Assembly: GCF_004153545.1 (NCBI RefSeq)
Contig: NZ_SDVA01000003.1
Location: 62,001 to 126,000, forward strand
Direction of reading: 5' to 3'
DNA length: 64,000 nt
Source: Serinicoccus sediminis
GTDB taxonomy: Bacteria > Actinomycetota > Actinomycetes > Actinomycetales > Dermatophilaceae
Both the position numbers and the translations under genes were made by a program. Each line of letters begins with the position of its first letter. Within the stretch, counting starts at the first letter, position 1. The notes below the pieces were generated by a model. It was given only the letters and a program-made list of their open reading frames with translations. It did no database searches and had not been told where the DNA came from. Positions 37,859-45,920 of this stretch are shown here, one piece after another.

Positions 37859-39577
37859 TCAGACCTCCGGGAAGGCGGCGAGCAGCCGCTCGGCGTCGAA
37901 GCGGGACGCGGGGACCCGGGAGCCGCCCGCGACGGCGGACCAGCTCGTGCTCGCGAGCTCCTCGGCGGACACGTCGAGGAACGGCACGGCGTCGCGGTCG
38001 AGCGTGGTGAAGAAGTCCTCGAACTTGAAGGTGTCCCCGTGCAGCGTCTTCTCCCCGACCCGCAACCACGTCCAGGGCACCCCGTAGGCCTGCGCGAGGA
38101 CCAGCCCGTGCAGCGAGGAGGAGACGCACGCGCGGGCGCCGACGATCTGGTCGACCACCTCCTCCGGCCCCTGGCGGACGTCGACCACGGCGACCTCGTC
38201 GGGGAGGTCGGGCAGCAGGTCCAGGTGCATGTAGTGCGGCACCAGCGCGATGCGGCCCGCGGTGCGCGAGGAGGGCCGAGGGGTGTAGAAGCGTGGGAGC
38301 AGCAGGGCCGGGTCGCCGTAGACCTCCGGGACCTCCCAGCCCAGCTCGTCCCGCAGGGCGGCCCGGGTGCGCTCGCCGCGGACGGCGTGGATGCTGCGCG
38401 GTCGGCGGTCGGCGAGGTGCTGGGCCTTGGCGGTGCTGAGCGTCCCGATGAGGCCGGACCCCCAGATCCGGGCGCCGGGGCGGTCCAGGTGCGCCGCGAT
38501 GGAGCCCACCGTGAACAGTCCCGGGTCCTCGGAGGGGAAGGACCGCACGTTGATGGCCGGTCGGCCGGTGAGCTCCTGGACCAGCAGCGGCCCGAGGACG
38601 TCGCCGAAGTTGGGCTTGGCGTCCCACCACTGGGCGGGCACGAAGCCGTGCTCCTCGGGTCGGGGCCCGGCGTCGAGGAAGCTGCGGAACCGGTCGACGA
38701 GCGCCAGCAGCCGGTCGGCGAGCAGCGCGTCGGCGGCCGGGGTGGCCACGGGGACGGCTCCTCCCGCCGCCGTGACGTGGTGCACCTCGGTGCCCTCCTG
38801 CCGCACCATCCGCGCCGCCCCGACGAGGGTGTTGCGCAGGAAGCGGGCCGAGGTGCGCTCGCGCGGGCGGGCGGTGACCTGCCAGGCGCCGTCGCCGACG
38901 GACACGTCGATGCTGACGCCGAGCCCGGGCACCAGGTGGTCGAAGCGGGCCGTGCTCGGCGTGGGCAGGTGGTAGCCGACGTCGGTGGCCCCCAGGGCGG
39001 TCCGCAGCCGCGCGGCGAGGTCCGGGAGGGCCGCGGCCAGCGCGGGGTCGGCGGAGCGCGCGTCGGTCACGGCCGCGACCTGCCCCACGGCGCCCGGGTC
39101 GAGGACGCGACCGCGGCGCCGCCGCAGGCTGAGGTTGCCGTGGGCCGTGGCGTAGGGCTCGACGAGGGGCAGGGTGGCCAGCGGGGCGTCCGTCGCGACG
39201 GCCACCCGGGCCAGCCGCCGTCCGGCACCGGGGGCCAGCAGCGTCACCGACACGTCGTAGGTGCCTTCCGGGAGCTGCTCCAGGGTCTGCGGGTCCAGGT
39301 GGCCGACGAGGAGCGCGCCCCGGTCGGTCCGGTCCGCCCGGGCGAGGGCGAACGGCACCAGGTCGAGGCCGTCGCGCAGCCGCAGCTCGCCGATGGCGCG
39401 GCCCCCGGCCGTGACGGTGTCGACCGTGATGTCGAGGCGGAGGTCGCCGGACGGCCCGCGCCGCAGGGCGACCAGCGTCGCCGTGGGTCGCGGTCCGGTC
39501 GCCGGCCGGGTCCGGCCCCGCCGTCGCACCGCTCGCGCGGCCCGTGCGAGGTCCCGCAGGCGGGGTGGTCGCGCCAT
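37859..39577 (-). CDS. Polysaccharide pyruvyl transferase family protein
   Basis: 572 residues. The C-terminal half (about 315-520) is a CsaB/WcaK-like pyruvyltransferase domain, with WWDAKPNFGDVLGPLLVQELTG, WGSGLIGTLS, VYGDPALLLP and SSSLHGLVLAQAYGVPW. It would add pyruvate ketals to a cell-wall or exopolysaccharide. The N-terminal part (about 25-135) is a beta-rich accessory domain ending in YATAHGNLSLRRR, which recurs at the C-terminus of the divergent glycosyltransferase. The ATG is behind GGAAGGAG; a GTG three codons upstream is too close to that site. The tight junction with glgX suggests co-transcription with the glucan genes. Confidence 0.85.
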   Translation of the reverse strand: MARPPRLRDLARAARAVRRRGRTRPATGPRPTATLVALRRGPSGDLRLDITVDTVTAGGRAIGELRLRDGLDLVPFALARADRTDRGALLVGHLDPQTLEQLPEGTYDVSVTLLAPGAGRRLARVAVATDAPLATLPLVEPYATAHGNLSLRRRRGRVLDPGAVGQVAAVTDARSADPALAAALPDLAARLRTALGATDVGYHLPTPSTARFDHLVPGLGVSIDVSVGDGAWQVTARPRERTSARFLRNTLVGAARMVRQEGTEVHHVTAAGGAVPVATPAADALLADRLLALVDRFRSFLDAGPRPEEHGFVPAQWWDAKPNFGDVLGPLLVQELTGRPAINVRSFPSEDPGLFTVGSIAAHLDRPGARIWGSGLIGTLSTAKAQHLADRRPRSIHAVRGERTRAALRDELGWEVPEVYGDPALLLPRFYTPRPSSRTAGRIALVPHYMHLDLLPDLPDEVAVVDVRQGPEEVVDQIVGARACVSSSLHGLVLAQAYGVPWTWLRVGEKTLHGDTFKFEDFFTTLDRDAVPFLDVSAEELASTSWSAVAGGSRVPASRFDAERLLAAFPEV

Positions 39578-39699
39578 CTGGATCACGGCTCCTTCCGGGA
39601 CGGGCCCGGGGCCGCAGCGCCGGACGCCGCACCTTATCCAATCCCGGGCCCGCGCCCGACGCGGCCCGCCGCGGACGTCGCGGGCCGGCGCGCACGGCA

Positions 39700-39705
39700 T
39701 ACAGT
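39700..39705 (+). promoter_or_regulatory. Putative glycosyltransferase promoter -10 (TACAGT)
   Basis: TACAGT in the 206-base divergent region between the pyruvyltransferase and GT2 genes, next to a GGCATACA variant of the recurrent octamer. The predicted leader is about 72 bases, with GGAGGGG before the ATG. Confidence 0.5.
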
Positions 39706-39783
39706 GAGGGCCGACCAGGGCGGCACACGGCACCTCGACGTGGCGCCCGCCACGCCACGCGACCGCCAGAGGAGGGGATGCGG

Positions 39784-41241
39784 ATGAGCGAGCCCGGCGC
39801 AGGACGGACCCCCGGGACGACCCCGGCCGAGGGGTCCACGCCGGAGGCGCGCCGCGCGCAGCCGGCCGACGAGCCACGGGTCAGCGTCGTCGTCCCCGTC
39901 TACGACGCGATGCCCTACCTGCGGACGCTGCTGGTCTCGCTGCTGGCGCAGGACCTCGGGCCGGACGGCTACGAGGTCGTCGCCGTCAACGACGGCTCCA
40001 CCGACGACGGGCCCCGCCTGCTGGACGAGCTGGCGCGGGTGCACCCGCAGCTACGGGTCGTGCACCAGGAGAACAGCGGCTGGCCGGGGGCGCCGCGCAA
40101 CAGGGGGCTGGACCTGGCCCGCGGGCGCTACGTCTTCTTCGCCGACGCCGACGACGAGATGGGGCCGCGCGCCCTGCGCCTCCTCGCCGACCTCGCCGAC
40201 GAGCACGGCAGCGACGTCGTGCTCCCGGAGGTGGTGGGGGTGGGGCGCTACGTCCCGAAGATCGCCGACGCCACGCAGGCCGACGTCGACCTGGAGGCCG
40301 CCTTCCGCACCCTCACCCCGCAGAAGCTCTTCCGCCGCAGCTTCCTCGAGGAGGAGCAGCTGCGCTTCCCCGAGGAGAAGGTGCGGCTCGAGGACGGGAT
40401 GCTGCTGGCCCGGGCCTACCTGCTGGCGCGCCGGGTGTCCTACCTGCACGGTGAGGAGTTCTACCGGCTCATCGCGCGGGACGACGGGCAGAACATCAGC
40501 TCGCAGGCCTTCGACCCCGACGGCTACACCTGGTCCGTGGCCGAGATCAGCCGGATTGTCCGGCAGCTCGACCCCGACCCCACGCGGGCGGACCGGGTGG
40601 TCCTCGACCTCTACCGCCGCAAGTGCCTGAAGTTCTACCAACCCGCCCGGTGGGCCGCGATGCCCCGCGCCCGGCAGGACGCGTTCCTCGCGGCGCACGG
40701 TCGGTTCCTGGCCGAGCACGTGCCGCCCGCCCTGGAGGACCAGCTCGCCGAGCCCTTCCGGACCAGGTCCCGACGGGTGCGGGCGGGCGACGCCGCGGGC
40801 CTGACCGCCGATGCCAGGGCCGCCCTGGACGCCGGGCTGGGCGCGGCCCGGCTGGTGCGGGCCCGGTGGGGACGGACCGGGCGCCTGCACCTGGAGGTGG
40901 AGGTCCACGGCGCCCGGGCCGAGGGCCGGGACCGTCCGCTGGAGCTGCAGGTCGGGCTCCGGGGCGGCGGCACGGTCGCCGCCCCCGACCTGCGCCTCGG
41001 TCGGCACGTCGAGCAGCCGGGCGCCGCGCCGGCGGTGCGGGTCGTGGAGGCGACGCTGGACCGGGCGATCCTGGACCTGCGGCAGGACGACATCCTCGAC
41101 CTGCACGTCCGGGGGGCGGAGGGCCAGGAGAAGGCCCGCGTCGCCGTCCCCCTCGTCTCCGCCCTGCCCCCGGCGCGTCACGGCCTGCAGGTCTACCGCA
41201 CCGTGAAGGGCAACCTCAGCATCCAGCGCGAGCCCCGCTGA
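39784..41241 (+). CDS. TarS-like glycosyltransferase family 2 protein
   Basis: 485 residues. The GT2 domain (about 30-260) has RVSVVVPVYDAMPYLRTLL, VVAVNDGSTDDGP, the SGWPGAPRNRGLDLARG loop and the metal site VFFADADDEM. A helical middle region follows. The C-terminal domain (about 345-485) is a beta-sandwich ending in VYRTVKGNLSIQREP, as in wall-teichoic-acid transferases such as TarS/TarP and related capsule enzymes. Its substrate is therefore probably a polyol-phosphate or other wall polymer. An ATG two codons upstream is possible, but GGAGGGG spacing favours 39784. It is divergent from the pyruvyltransferase gene, which carries the same accessory domain. Confidence 0.82.
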   Translation: MSEPGAGRTPGTTPAEGSTPEARRAQPADEPRVSVVVPVYDAMPYLRTLLVSLLAQDLGPDGYEVVAVNDGSTDDGPRLLDELARVHPQLRVVHQENSGWPGAPRNRGLDLARGRYVFFADADDEMGPRALRLLADLADEHGSDVVLPEVVGVGRYVPKIADATQADVDLEAAFRTLTPQKLFRRSFLEEEQLRFPEEKVRLEDGMLLARAYLLARRVSYLHGEEFYRLIARDDGQNISSQAFDPDGYTWSVAEISRIVRQLDPDPTRADRVVLDLYRRKCLKFYQPARWAAMPRARQDAFLAAHGRFLAEHVPPALEDQLAEPFRTRSRRVRAGDAAGLTADARAALDAGLGAARLVRARWGRTGRLHLEVEVHGARAEGRDRPLELQVGLRGGGTVAAPDLRLGRHVEQPGAAPAVRVVEATLDRAILDLRQDDILDLHVRGAEGQEKARVAVPLVSALPPARHGLQVYRTVKGNLSIQREPR

Positions 41242-41274
41242 GCGGCCGCCGGGACGGACCGGTCGGCGAGCCGT

Positions 41275-41280
41275 TACGTT
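41275..41280 (+). promoter_or_regulatory. Leaderless -10 (TACGTT)
   Basis: TACGTT, 6 nt, ATG at 41287 of the YbjN-like gene. Confidence 0.55.
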
Positions 41281-41286
41281 GGGAAC

Positions 41287-41871
41287 ATGAGTGATCCGAC
41301 CTCGCTGCCCAACTTCCCCCCGCCCCCGCAGGAGCACCCGCTGACCGGTCGCGTCCTGGACGCCCTGCAGGACCTGCAGATGTCGCCCAACCTCGACAAG
41401 GCGGGCGACGTCGCCTTCGAGGTGCAGGGCCAGAAGCTGTTCGTCAAGGTCATCGAGGGCGAGCAGTTCGACATCATGCGGGTCTACGGCCAGTGGCAGA
41501 TCGCCAGCAGCGTCCCCGACGACCTGTTCACCCGGCTCAACGGGTGCAACGACGTCACGCTGGGCGTCAACCTCGTCAAGGCGGGGATCGCCAGCGGCAA
41601 CCTCGTGCTGGCCGTCGAGCAGGTCATCGCCCGCTCCGAGCCGCCGAAGGCCAAGGTCCAGATCGCGACCGGGCTGCTGCTGCAGGCGCTGCAACTGTGG
41701 CACCGCAACGTCATCGCCAAGGCGCAGGTGGAGCGCGGCGAGCAGCCCGACCTCCCCGAGGGGGCCCCCGAGGGCACCGAGGTGGGCCCGTGGCTGAGCG
41801 TCGGCGCCCGGGGCCGGCAGGGGTCCGCCGGCGACCCCGACGGGGGCGGTGCCCCGGAGGGCCAGGCGTGA
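41287..41871 (+). CDS. YbjN/CesT-like chaperone-fold protein
   Basis: 194 residues. The fold of the T3SS-chaperone/YbjN superfamily is suggested by FEVQGQKLFVKVIEGEQFDIMRV-type strands, then NLVKAGIASGNLVLAVEQVI and a C-terminal helix, followed by a Gly/Pro-rich tail. Actinobacterial members are widespread, and their function is unknown; peptide binding is inferred from the fold. Transcription is probably leaderless. The TGA stop overlaps the GTG of the enoyl-CoA hydratase gene, so the two are translated in tandem. Confidence 0.75.
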   Translation: MSDPTSLPNFPPPPQEHPLTGRVLDALQDLQMSPNLDKAGDVAFEVQGQKLFVKVIEGEQFDIMRVYGQWQIASSVPDDLFTRLNGCNDVTLGVNLVKAGIASGNLVLAVEQVIARSEPPKAKVQIATGLLLQALQLWHRNVIAKAQVERGEQPDLPEGAPEGTEVGPWLSVGARGRQGSAGDPDGGGAPEGQA

Positions 41872-42668
41872 GCAGGACCGTCGCCACCGCGAGCGACCTC
41901 GTCCGTGTCGAGGTCGCGGACGGCATCGCGACCATCCGCGTCGACCGGCCGAAGATGAACCCGTTGTCCATCGAGGTGCAGGACGCCCTCGGTGAGGCGG
42001 CCGGGATCGTCGGCGCCGACGACGAGGTCGCCGCGGTCGTGCTCTACGGCGGGGAGAAGGTCTTCGCCGCGGGTGCAGACATCAAGGAGATGCAGGACAT
42101 GTCGTACGGCGACATGGTCCGGCGTGCCCCGCTCATCCAGGAGTGCTTCACCGCCGTCGCGCGCATCCCCAAGCCGGTGGTCGCCGCCATCGAGGGGTAT
42201 GCCCTCGGCGCCGGCAACGAGCTCGCGCTCTGCGCGGACTTCCGCGTGGCGGCCTCCGACGCCAGGCTGGGCCAGCCGGAGATCCTGCTCGGGGTCATCC
42301 CCGGTGCCGGGGGCAGCCAGCGGCTGGCCCGGCTCGTCGGCCCGGCCCGGGCCAAGGACCTCGTCTTCACCGGACGCATGGTGGACGCGGCCGAGGCGCT
42401 CGAGATGGGCATGGTCGACCGGGTCTGTGAGCCCGGCCAGGCGCATGAGACCGCGGTGGACATGGTGCGGCGCTACGTGGGCGGCCCCGCCCTCGCGCTG
42501 CGCGCCGCCAAGGAGGCCGTCGACCGGGGCCTGGACGGCGACCTGGAGACCGGCCTGGCCATCGAGGCCATGCAGTTCGCCGGCGTCTTCGCCACGCAGG
42601 ACCGGGAGATCGGCATGCGCTCGTTCGTCGAGCACGGCCCGGGCAAGGCGGAGTTCACCGGCCGCTGA
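41868..42668 (+). CDS. Enoyl-CoA hydratase/isomerase family protein
   Basis: Crotonase-fold enzyme that hydrates trans-2-enoyl-CoA or carries out related reactions. 266 residues from the GTG overlapping the upstream stop. The oxyanion-hole and CoA motifs are FAAGADIKEMQDM and IEGYALGAGNELALCADFRVA. The catalytic glutamates fall in GAGNELALC and LGQPEILLGVIPGAGGSQRL, as in true hydratases. Followed by a large palindromic repeat that could end transcription. Confidence 0.93.
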   Translation: MSRTVATASDLVRVEVADGIATIRVDRPKMNPLSIEVQDALGEAAGIVGADDEVAAVVLYGGEKVFAAGADIKEMQDMSYGDMVRRAPLIQECFTAVARIPKPVVAAIEGYALGAGNELALCADFRVAASDARLGQPEILLGVIPGAGGSQRLARLVGPARAKDLVFTGRMVDAAEALEMGMVDRVCEPGQAHETAVDMVRRYVGGPALALRAAKEAVDRGLDGDLETGLAIEAMQFAGVFATQDREIGMRSFVEHGPGKAEFTGR

Positions 42669-42691
42669 GGGTCGGCCGCGTCGCTCCTTTC

Positions 42692-42775
42692 CGACCGAGC
42701 GCCGGGTGTGGTTGCTGGTGCAACCACACCCGGCGCTCGGTCGCTCTGGGAGCAACCACATCCGACGCTCGGTGG
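42692..42775. repeat. Palindromic copies of the ACCGAGCGCCG/GGTTGC repeat
   Basis: A perfect inverted repeat with 24-bp arms (42692-42715 and 42720-42743) and a 4-base TGGT loop, followed by a third copy at 42751-42775 and a remnant near 42788. The core ACCGAGCGCCG plus TGGTTGC is the same as in the 32-bp arrays at 15 and 16 kb. As RNA it would form a very stable hairpin after the hydratase gene. Confidence 0.88.
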
Positions 42776-42837
42776 CACATCGACCCCCACCGGGCGTCGC
42801 CAGTGGTGGGATACCGCTCGTCCCGCATCCCCTCTAG

Positions 42838-42876
42838 TTGACGCGGCTGACTAGTCAGGCATATGATCTAGTCATG
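42838..42876 (+). promoter_or_regulatory. padR promoter and putative operator
   Basis: TTGACG (42838-42843), an 18-base spacer, TATGAT (42862-42867), then 6 nt to the ATG: a near-consensus leaderless promoter. The sequence CTAGTCA occurs twice, once within TGACTAGTCA (42847-42856) in the spacer and once beside the start, which suits autorepression by the PadR protein. Confidence 0.7.
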
Positions 42877-43230
42877 TCCGACACCGAGTGGCCGAGCGAG
42901 TGGCTGCGCGGCGTGCTGGGCGTGTGCGTGCTGCGGGTCCTGCTGGACGGGCCCAGCTACGGCTACGCGATCACCCAGCGGTTGGCGCAGGCGGGCCTGG
43001 GCACCGTCAAGGGCGGCACCCTCTACCCGCTCCTCGGGCGGCTGGAGGAGGCCGGCCACGTCGAGGTCGAGTGGCGCCCGGGGGAGGGCGGACCCGGGCG
43101 CAAGTTCTACGCCCTTACCCCCCAGGGGCGGCGGCACGCCGACGAGCAGGCCGACCGCTGGGCCGCCTTCACCACCACCACCCGCCGACTCACCGAGGGT
43201 GCGCCGGCCGACGCAGGAAGCGTGCGATGA
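42874..43230 (+). CDS. PadR family transcriptional regulator
   Basis: 118 residues, the winged-helix PadR repressor type. LRVLLDGPSYGYAITQRL is the first helix-turn region, then GTLYPLLGRLEEAGHVEVEW and GRKFYALTPQGR form the recognition helix and wing. A C-terminal helix for dimerisation is short. The start is fixed by a strong leaderless promoter. Its stop overlaps the ATG of a HAAS-like membrane protein gene. PadR-HAAS pairs form regulatory couples in many Gram-positive genomes, so the pair probably controls itself or a nearby envelope function. Confidence 0.92.
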   Translation: MSDTEWPSEWLRGVLGVCVLRVLLDGPSYGYAITQRLAQAGLGTVKGGTLYPLLGRLEEAGHVEVEWRPGEGGPGRKFYALTPQGRRHADEQADRWAAFTTTTRRLTEGAPADAGSVR

Positions 43231-43964
43231 CGAGGACCGCCGACGAGGCCATGGACCCGCGCCACCTGGCGCCGACGGTGGAGCGGCGGTGGCTGGACGC
43301 CTTCCTGCTGGAGCGGAACCTCCTCGGTGTGCGGCCGGACCGGCTGGGCGACGACGTGGTGACGGTCGAGAGCCACGTCCGCGAGTCCGGGGAGAGCGCC
43401 CAGGAGGTCTTCGGCGACCCGGTGGCCTACGCGCGGGAGCTGCCGGTCGGTGCCGACCGCGAGACCGGTCTGCGCCGGACCGACGTGGCGCACATCTGCC
43501 TGGGGCTGGCCGGCCTGATGCTCACCGCGTGGGCGCTCACCGGCTGGCTCCGCGGCGACGGGCTGACGGTGCGCGGCGGCGACCTCGGCTCGGCCGCCCT
43601 GCTCGGACTCCTGACGGCGCTGCTGCTGGCCGCGCCGGAGGCCACGCTGCGGGTGCTCGTCGGGAGGCGCCGGGTCGTCGTGGTGGCGCCCATCCTCATG
43701 ATCGGCGGGTTCGTCGCCGTGCAGCTGCTGTGGCCGGAGGAGCTCTTCACCCTCCCGGTGCTCGGGCCGACGCTGGTGGGCCTGGCGGCACTCCTGGCCT
43801 CCAGCGTCATCGCCTACCGCACGTTCCGTGACGGCGCTCTCCGGGCGCCGGGCGAGGCCGCGGCCCCCGGGGCCGCCCGGCGGCGCTGGACCCTCGTGCT
43901 GCTCTACCCGGTGCTCCTGGTGTTCCTGGTGCTGATGGGCTGGGTCCCCAGCCTCTTCGGCTGA
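43227..43964 (+). CDS. HAAS-domain membrane protein paired with PadR
   Basis: 245 residues. The N-terminal 75 residues are helical and soluble and resemble the HAAS/DUF1700 signalling domain (ERRWLDAFLLERNLLGVRPD, then ESGESAQEVFGDPVAYAREL). Five or six membrane helices follow. ATGA overlap with padR indicates coupled translation. The family is thought to work with PadR regulators in sensing membrane or envelope conditions. The specific role here is unknown. Confidence 0.7.
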   Translation: MTRTADEAMDPRHLAPTVERRWLDAFLLERNLLGVRPDRLGDDVVTVESHVRESGESAQEVFGDPVAYARELPVGADRETGLRRTDVAHICLGLAGLMLTAWALTGWLRGDGLTVRGGDLGSAALLGLLTALLLAAPEATLRVLVGRRRVVVVAPILMIGGFVAVQLLWPEELFTLPVLGPTLVGLAALLASSVIAYRTFRDGALRAPGEAAAPGAARRRWTLVLLYPVLLVFLVLMGWVPSLFG

Positions 43965-44006
43965 CCCGGTCCCGTCGCTGGGCCGACGGCATACCCTCCC
44001 GGTTGG

Positions 44007-44024
44007 CTTGACGCGAGCGTCAAG
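44007..44024. promoter_or_regulatory. Inverted-repeat operator upstream of etfBA
   Basis: CTTGACGCGAGCGTCAAG, a perfect inverted repeat with 8-bp arms, followed by a third half-site GTGTCAAG. The left arm doubles as a possible -35 (TTGACG). The form suits a MerR- or TetR-type regulator of acyl-CoA catabolism. It lies 49 bases before the etfB start. Confidence 0.6.
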
Positions 44025-44072
44025 TGTCAAGATGGGGCCAACGACCCACCCACAACCACGAGGACGTGAGCA

Positions 44073-44852
44073 GTGAACATCGTCGTCTGTGTGAAGTACG
44101 TGCCGGACGCCCAGGGCGACCGCGGCTTCGAGTCCGACCGCACCACCGACCGCGAGGGGGTGGACGGCCTGCTCTCCGAGCTGGACGAGTATGCCGTCGA
44201 GGAGGCGCTCAAGATCGTCGAGGCGGGCGAGGGTGAGGTCACGGTGCTCACCGTCGGCCCGGACGACGCCGCGACCGCGATCAAGAAGAGCCTGCAGATG
44301 GGCGCCCACAAGGGCGTGCACGTGCTCGACGACGCCATCGCCGGCTCGGACGCCGTCGGGACCTCGCTCGTCCTGGCCGAGGCGGTCAGGAAGTGCGGCG
44401 ACGTCGACCTCGTCCTCACCGGGCTGGCCTCCACCGACGGGGTCATGTCGGTCGTCCCGGCCATGCTGGCCGAGCGGCTCGGGCTGCCCCAGGTGACCTT
44501 CGCCTCCGAGCTCACGGTCGACGGTGGCCACGTGAGCATCCGGCGCGACAACGAGGCGTTCTCCGAGACCGTCGAGGCCGACCTGCCGGCCGTCGTCTCG
44601 GTCACCGACCAGATCAACGAGCCGCGCTACCCCTCGTTCAAGGGGATCATGGCGGCCAAGAAGAAGCCGGTGGAGACGTGGAGCCTGGCCGACCTCGGGC
44701 TCGACGCGTCCCAGGTCGGCCTGGACGCCGCGTGGGCCCGGGTCGAGGACACCCAGGCGCGCCCACCCCGCGAGGCCGGCGAGGTCGTCACCGACGAGGG
44801 CCAGGGCGGCGAGGCGCTCGCCGACTTCCTGGCCGGGCGCCGGCTCGCCTGA
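44073..44852 (+). CDS. etfB: Electron transfer flavoprotein subunit beta
   Basis: Passes electrons from acyl-CoA dehydrogenases to the membrane quinone pool as a heterodimer with EtfA. 259 residues, starting with GTG behind GAGGACG. NIVVCVKYVPDAQ at the N-terminus, DEYAVEEALKIVEAG, and the ETF-beta signature region around VSVTDQINEPRYPSFKGIM are all visible. etfA follows after 36 bases with its own AAGGAG. The palindrome upstream probably regulates both genes. Confidence 0.96.
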   Translation: MNIVVCVKYVPDAQGDRGFESDRTTDREGVDGLLSELDEYAVEEALKIVEAGEGEVTVLTVGPDDAATAIKKSLQMGAHKGVHVLDDAIAGSDAVGTSLVLAEAVRKCGDVDLVLTGLASTDGVMSVVPAMLAERLGLPQVTFASELTVDGGHVSIRRDNEAFSETVEADLPAVVSVTDQINEPRYPSFKGIMAAKKKPVETWSLADLGLDASQVGLDAAWARVEDTQARPPREAGEVVTDEGQGGEALADFLAGRRLA

Positions 44853-44888
44853 CCCGACCGGACACGACATACCAAGGAGCCTGCTGAC

Positions 44889-45845
44889 ATGAGTGAAGTC
44901 CTCGTCCTGGTCGACCACGTCGACGGCGACGTCCGCAAGACCACCGCGGAGATGCTGACCGCCGCGCGCCGCATCGGCGAGCCGTCGGCCGTCTTCGTCG
45001 GGCAGGGGTATGCCGCGGCGAAGGAGGACCTGGCCCGCTTCGGCGCGGCGAAGGTCTACCTCGCGGAGGACGCCGTCTACACCGACCACCTCGTCGCCCC
45101 GGTCGCCGAGCTGCTGGCCGACCTGGTCGGGCGCACCTCGCCGGCCGCGGTGCTGGTCGCCTCGACCAACGACGCCAAGGAGGTCGCCGGCCGGCTGGCC
45201 ATCAAGACCGGCTCCGGCGTCATCACCGACGCCGTCGACATCGCGACCGGCGACGCCGGCCTGCGGGTGACGAAGTCGGTCTTCGCCGGCAGCTACACCG
45301 TCGCCGCGCAGGTGGGCACCGGGACCCCCATCATCACCGTCAAGCCCAACAGCATCCCCGCCGAGGAGTCGGCCGCCACCCCGGCCGAGGAGACCGTGAC
45401 CACGGAGGTCTCCGAGGCCGCCCGGGCGGCCCGGGTCACCTCGCGCACGGCCAAGGAGAAGTCCGGCCGGCCCTCGCTGACCGAGGCCGCCATCGTCGTC
45501 TCCGGCGGGCGTGGCACCGGCGGCGACTTCGGGCCGGTCGAGGCCTTCGCCGACGTCCTCGGGGCGGCGGTGGGCGCCTCGCGGGCGGCGGTGGACGCCG
45601 GGTGGTACCCGCACTCCCACCAGGTCGGGCAGACCGGTGTGTCGGTGAGCCCGCAGCTCTACATCGCGGCCGGCATCTCCGGTGCCATCCAGCACCGCGC
45701 GGGGATGCAGACCGCCAAGACCATCGTGGCCGTCAACAAGGACGCCGAGGCGCCGATCTTCGAGCTCGTCGACTTCGGCGTCGTCGGCGACCTGTTCACC
45801 ATCCTGCCGCAGGCCACCGACAAGGTGCAGCAGAACAAGGGCTGA
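44889..45845 (+). CDS. etfA: Electron transfer flavoprotein subunit alpha
   Basis: FAD-binding partner of EtfB. 318 residues. The N-terminal domain starts [20 protein letters not shown]. The C-terminal FAD domain has [41 protein letters not shown] and [20 protein letters not shown], matching the family signature. The start is behind AAGGAG. A clear hairpin ends the operon shortly after the stop, and a cysteine desulfurase gene begins beyond it. Confidence 0.97.
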   Translation: MSEVLVLVDHVDGDVRKTTAEMLTAARRIGEPSAVFVGQGYAAAKEDLARFGAAKVYLAEDAVYTDHLVAPVAELLADLVGRTSPAAVLVASTNDAKEVAGRLAIKTGSGVITDAVDIATGDAGLRVTKSVFAGSYTVAAQVGTGTPIITVKPNSIPAEESAATPAEETVTTEVSEAARAARVTSRTAKEKSGRPSLTEAAIVVSGGRGTGGDFGPVEAFADVLGAAVGASRAAVDAGWYPHSHQVGQTGVSVSPQLYIAAGISGAIQHRAGMQTAKTIVAVNKDAEAPIFELVDFGVVGDLFTILPQATDKVQQNKG

Positions 45846-45854
45846 GCGACACCT

Positions 45855-45890
45855 CCGCGCCGGACGCCCCGTCCCGGGGGTCCGGCGCGG
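45855..45890 (+). terminator. Hairpin terminator after etfBA
   Basis: 10-bp stem CCGCGCCGGA/TCCGGCGCGG with further G-C pairing in the loop, starting 9 bases after the etfA stop. No U-tract. Confidence 0.7.
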
Positions 45891-45904
45891 GCCCGCCGCG
45901 CTCG

Positions 45905-45910
45905 TAGACT
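45905..45910 (+). promoter_or_regulatory. Promoter -10 (TAGACT) for the desulfurase-mnmA operon
   Basis: TAGACT 10 nt before the ATG at 45921. Transcription probably starts near 45917, leaving only about 4 leader bases. Confidence 0.5.
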
Positions 45911-45920
45911 GAGGCACGTC

